DNA from: Parelaphostrongylus tenuis
Lineage: Eukaryota; Nematoda; Chromadorea; Rhabditida; Metastrongylidae
Reading direction: 5' to 3'
DNA length: 64,000 bases
Assembly (NCBI GenBank): GCA_019055375.1
Contig: JAHQIW010005108.1
Location: forward strand, 62,001 to 126,000
Position 1 is the stretch's first letter. Each line of letters begins with the position of its first letter. Below are positions 32,410 through 64,000 of this stretch, in pieces. Position numbers and translations under genes: made by a program. The notes beneath the pieces are model-generated. The model was not told the DNA's origin, ran no database searches, and saw only the letters and a program-made list of their open reading frames with translations.

Positions 32410-33490
32410 CATCGACAGCGCATGAGCTGGCTCTGTTAGAAGAGTGAACCTAAGCGCTCTCTTGGAGGATCACCCTAGAAGATGGGCGGAGGTGTTCGTG
32501 TCTGACGTCAACCATCTACATCAGCAGATGGCAACGAGTTTGAAATCAGAAAATGGGCCTCACATACGACACCATGCTTGAAGTAGACCACCACCATGAA
32601 CGACAATCGAGCGAGGGAGAAGCGAATGGAAACCATGCTGGGCCCTACACTGCCAGTGAAAATGGGCCGTCCAAGCATCCAAGTAAGTAATTGATATGGA
32701 TAATCAATGCGTAGTTTTCATTTGGAGCTTACTATGAGGTTGATTTTGGTGGACCTTGTCCAATTGAAATTTTAGCACTTTTTTGGGCAATTCGTTTATG
32801 AAAAAGCGGGAGGCACCGAAACTTTAGCCGTGTCAGGTTTCCTTTCTAAATAAACGTTTTGTTAATCTACCGACGACTGAAAGATGTTTTGACGTATAGT
32901 TTGAATGTAAGGCGTAGTCACGTCATTCATCATTTTATTCGATGAGAACATTTTGTACACTATAAGCTTGAAAATTTTTACGACTAGGATAGCATATTTG
33001 ATATGAAAAATAATACAAAGTCGTACTTTAGTACTTTTAAAATCAATGTGAACGTTTCATAGCACATAATGGCGGTAGCAAGAAATCTTACTTAAATCAA
33101 TCACAGGTGCACTCCTATGAAAAGCCAATTGATAGTACGTGTAGAAAAGTGAGATAGTGAAAAAATAATACAAAAAAGAAACTAAACAATTTTTAACGTG
33201 AAGACTATTGAACTAATGTTATAGCAGATGCGAATAACAATAAAAACAAACGAATAAGTGAAACCCGACTATAATTGTGCGTTCGTGAATGAACGAATCC
33301 AATTCGTTAGAGGAATCGTGTCGGCGATTCCAAACAGATTCAAGCAAATGGAGATTCTAATAGTCATTATGCTTTTCTTATTTTTATGGCATTCCGACCT
33401 GCGACTTGTACTGTATATAATATAAATGCATCGCTATGTTATACAATTATCGTTCAAAATGAACACTGAAGATGAATATCTAGACCAGAC
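32410..33490. other. Unassigned, downstream of tpa-1
   Basis: A plus-strand frame near 32552-32693 (MGLTYDTMLEVDHHH...) is short with no known motif. No gene is recognised before the tpa-1 3' end. Confidence 0.35.
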
Positions 33491-33497
33491 TACCTTA

Positions 33498-33503
33498 TTT
33501 ATT
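33498..33503 (-). terminator. Candidate polyadenylation signal for tpa-1
   Basis: AATAAA on the minus strand about 115 bases past the tpa-1 stop codon. The spacing suits a short nematode 3' UTR. Not tested for a cleavage site. Confidence 0.5.
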
Positions 33504-33618
33504 TTCAAACATTTTTTTCTTCTAATCTCAGAATTTTATACAATTTAGCGCAAAATCATATTGCATGTAAGTATTGCCACTGATCCGAGCATCATTGATG
33601 CGTTCATCTCAAGAGAAT

Positions 33619-63728
<30,110 letters not shown>

Positions 63729-63885
63729 CTGATAAAAAAAAGAAACTTTAGAAGGAAACAACTTCTTTCTTCTGCAATAATATGATTTTAGTTTCCAAAA
63801 CGGTGGACACTGTGTATAGCGCTAATCCTTCGTGGGAGTCTAAATTTTTTTTAAAAGTAATAGTAATGAAGCAGGTAAGACTTCA

Positions 63886-63985
63886 GAATAGAGTTCACTT
63901 ATTGCCAATAGTGACGTATGGGTCAAGCTCACCACAAAAATATAACAGAATGACAAAAATATTGGGGAAAATAGTTGAACAACTG
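63886..63985 (-). other. Possible upstream exon of tpa-1
   Basis: An open minus-strand frame ends GELDPYVTIGN plus two bases before GTGAAC, which would supply exactly the two bases that exon 1 needs. The residues look like a C2 strand but would add to an already complete C2 domain, and the acceptor (GAGCAG) is weak. Phase fit is the main support. Confidence 0.25.
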
Positions 63986-64000
63986 CTCCCAAAAGAGTTA

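Overview
The window is eukaryotic, AT-rich and repeat-laden nuclear DNA, most likely from a strongylid (hookworm-like) nematode. I infer this from compact nematode-type splice signals (TTTCAG or TTTTAG acceptors), RTE-type retrotransposon fragments and several mariner families, and from the one clear gene being a novel protein kinase C of the C. elegans TPA-1 type. No bacterial operons, CRISPR arrays or canonical tRNA/rRNA genes are visible.

Right half (about 33.6-63.7 kb, minus strand): one gene fills some 30 kb. Seventeen exons can be joined by eye. They encode a novel (calcium-independent) PKC of about 700 residues: a C2-like domain (exons near 63.6, 59.7 and 54.5 kb), an acidic linker (45.4 kb), two C1 diacylglycerol-binding domains (44.1-41.9 kb), a linker (41.3 kb), the kinase domain (41.2-34.3 kb) and the C-terminal turn and hydrophobic motifs (33.6 kb). 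Splice phases agree across the chain, but about nine single- or double-base insertions or deletions break the frame, among them in the glycine loop, the DFG motif and a C1A zinc site. Because the residues are otherwise conserved, uncorrected assembly indels are the simplest explanation; recent decay is the alternative. The large introns are packed with repeats.

Left half (1-33.5 kb): I see no intact conventional gene. It is a mosaic of (i) duplicated blocks carrying a short signal-peptide reading frame (5.1, 18.5, 23.6 kb) and a second duplicated block (0.64 and 17.35 kb); (ii) at least three mariner-type transposase remnants (3.0, 15.4-16.9, 21.0 kb) plus related fragments; (iii) RTE reverse-transcriptase remnants (6.3, 26.7 and, in the PKC gene, 35.1 kb); and (iv) many short repeats.

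The least expected structural theme is a set of palindromic elements whose inverted arms each contain a tRNA-like sequence of about 70 bases with an internal B box (for example 1.9-2.35, 11.24-11.68, 16.24-16.65 kb). One of them is inserted inside a mariner copy. Other palindromes include an almost perfect 87-bp-arm hairpin at 28.0 kb with longer relatives at 31.1 and 37.0 kb, and two elements of about 700 bp at 7.1 and 19.9 kb. All repeat and exon boundaries were set by eye and may be off by several bases; identities are judged from alignment by eye, not computed.
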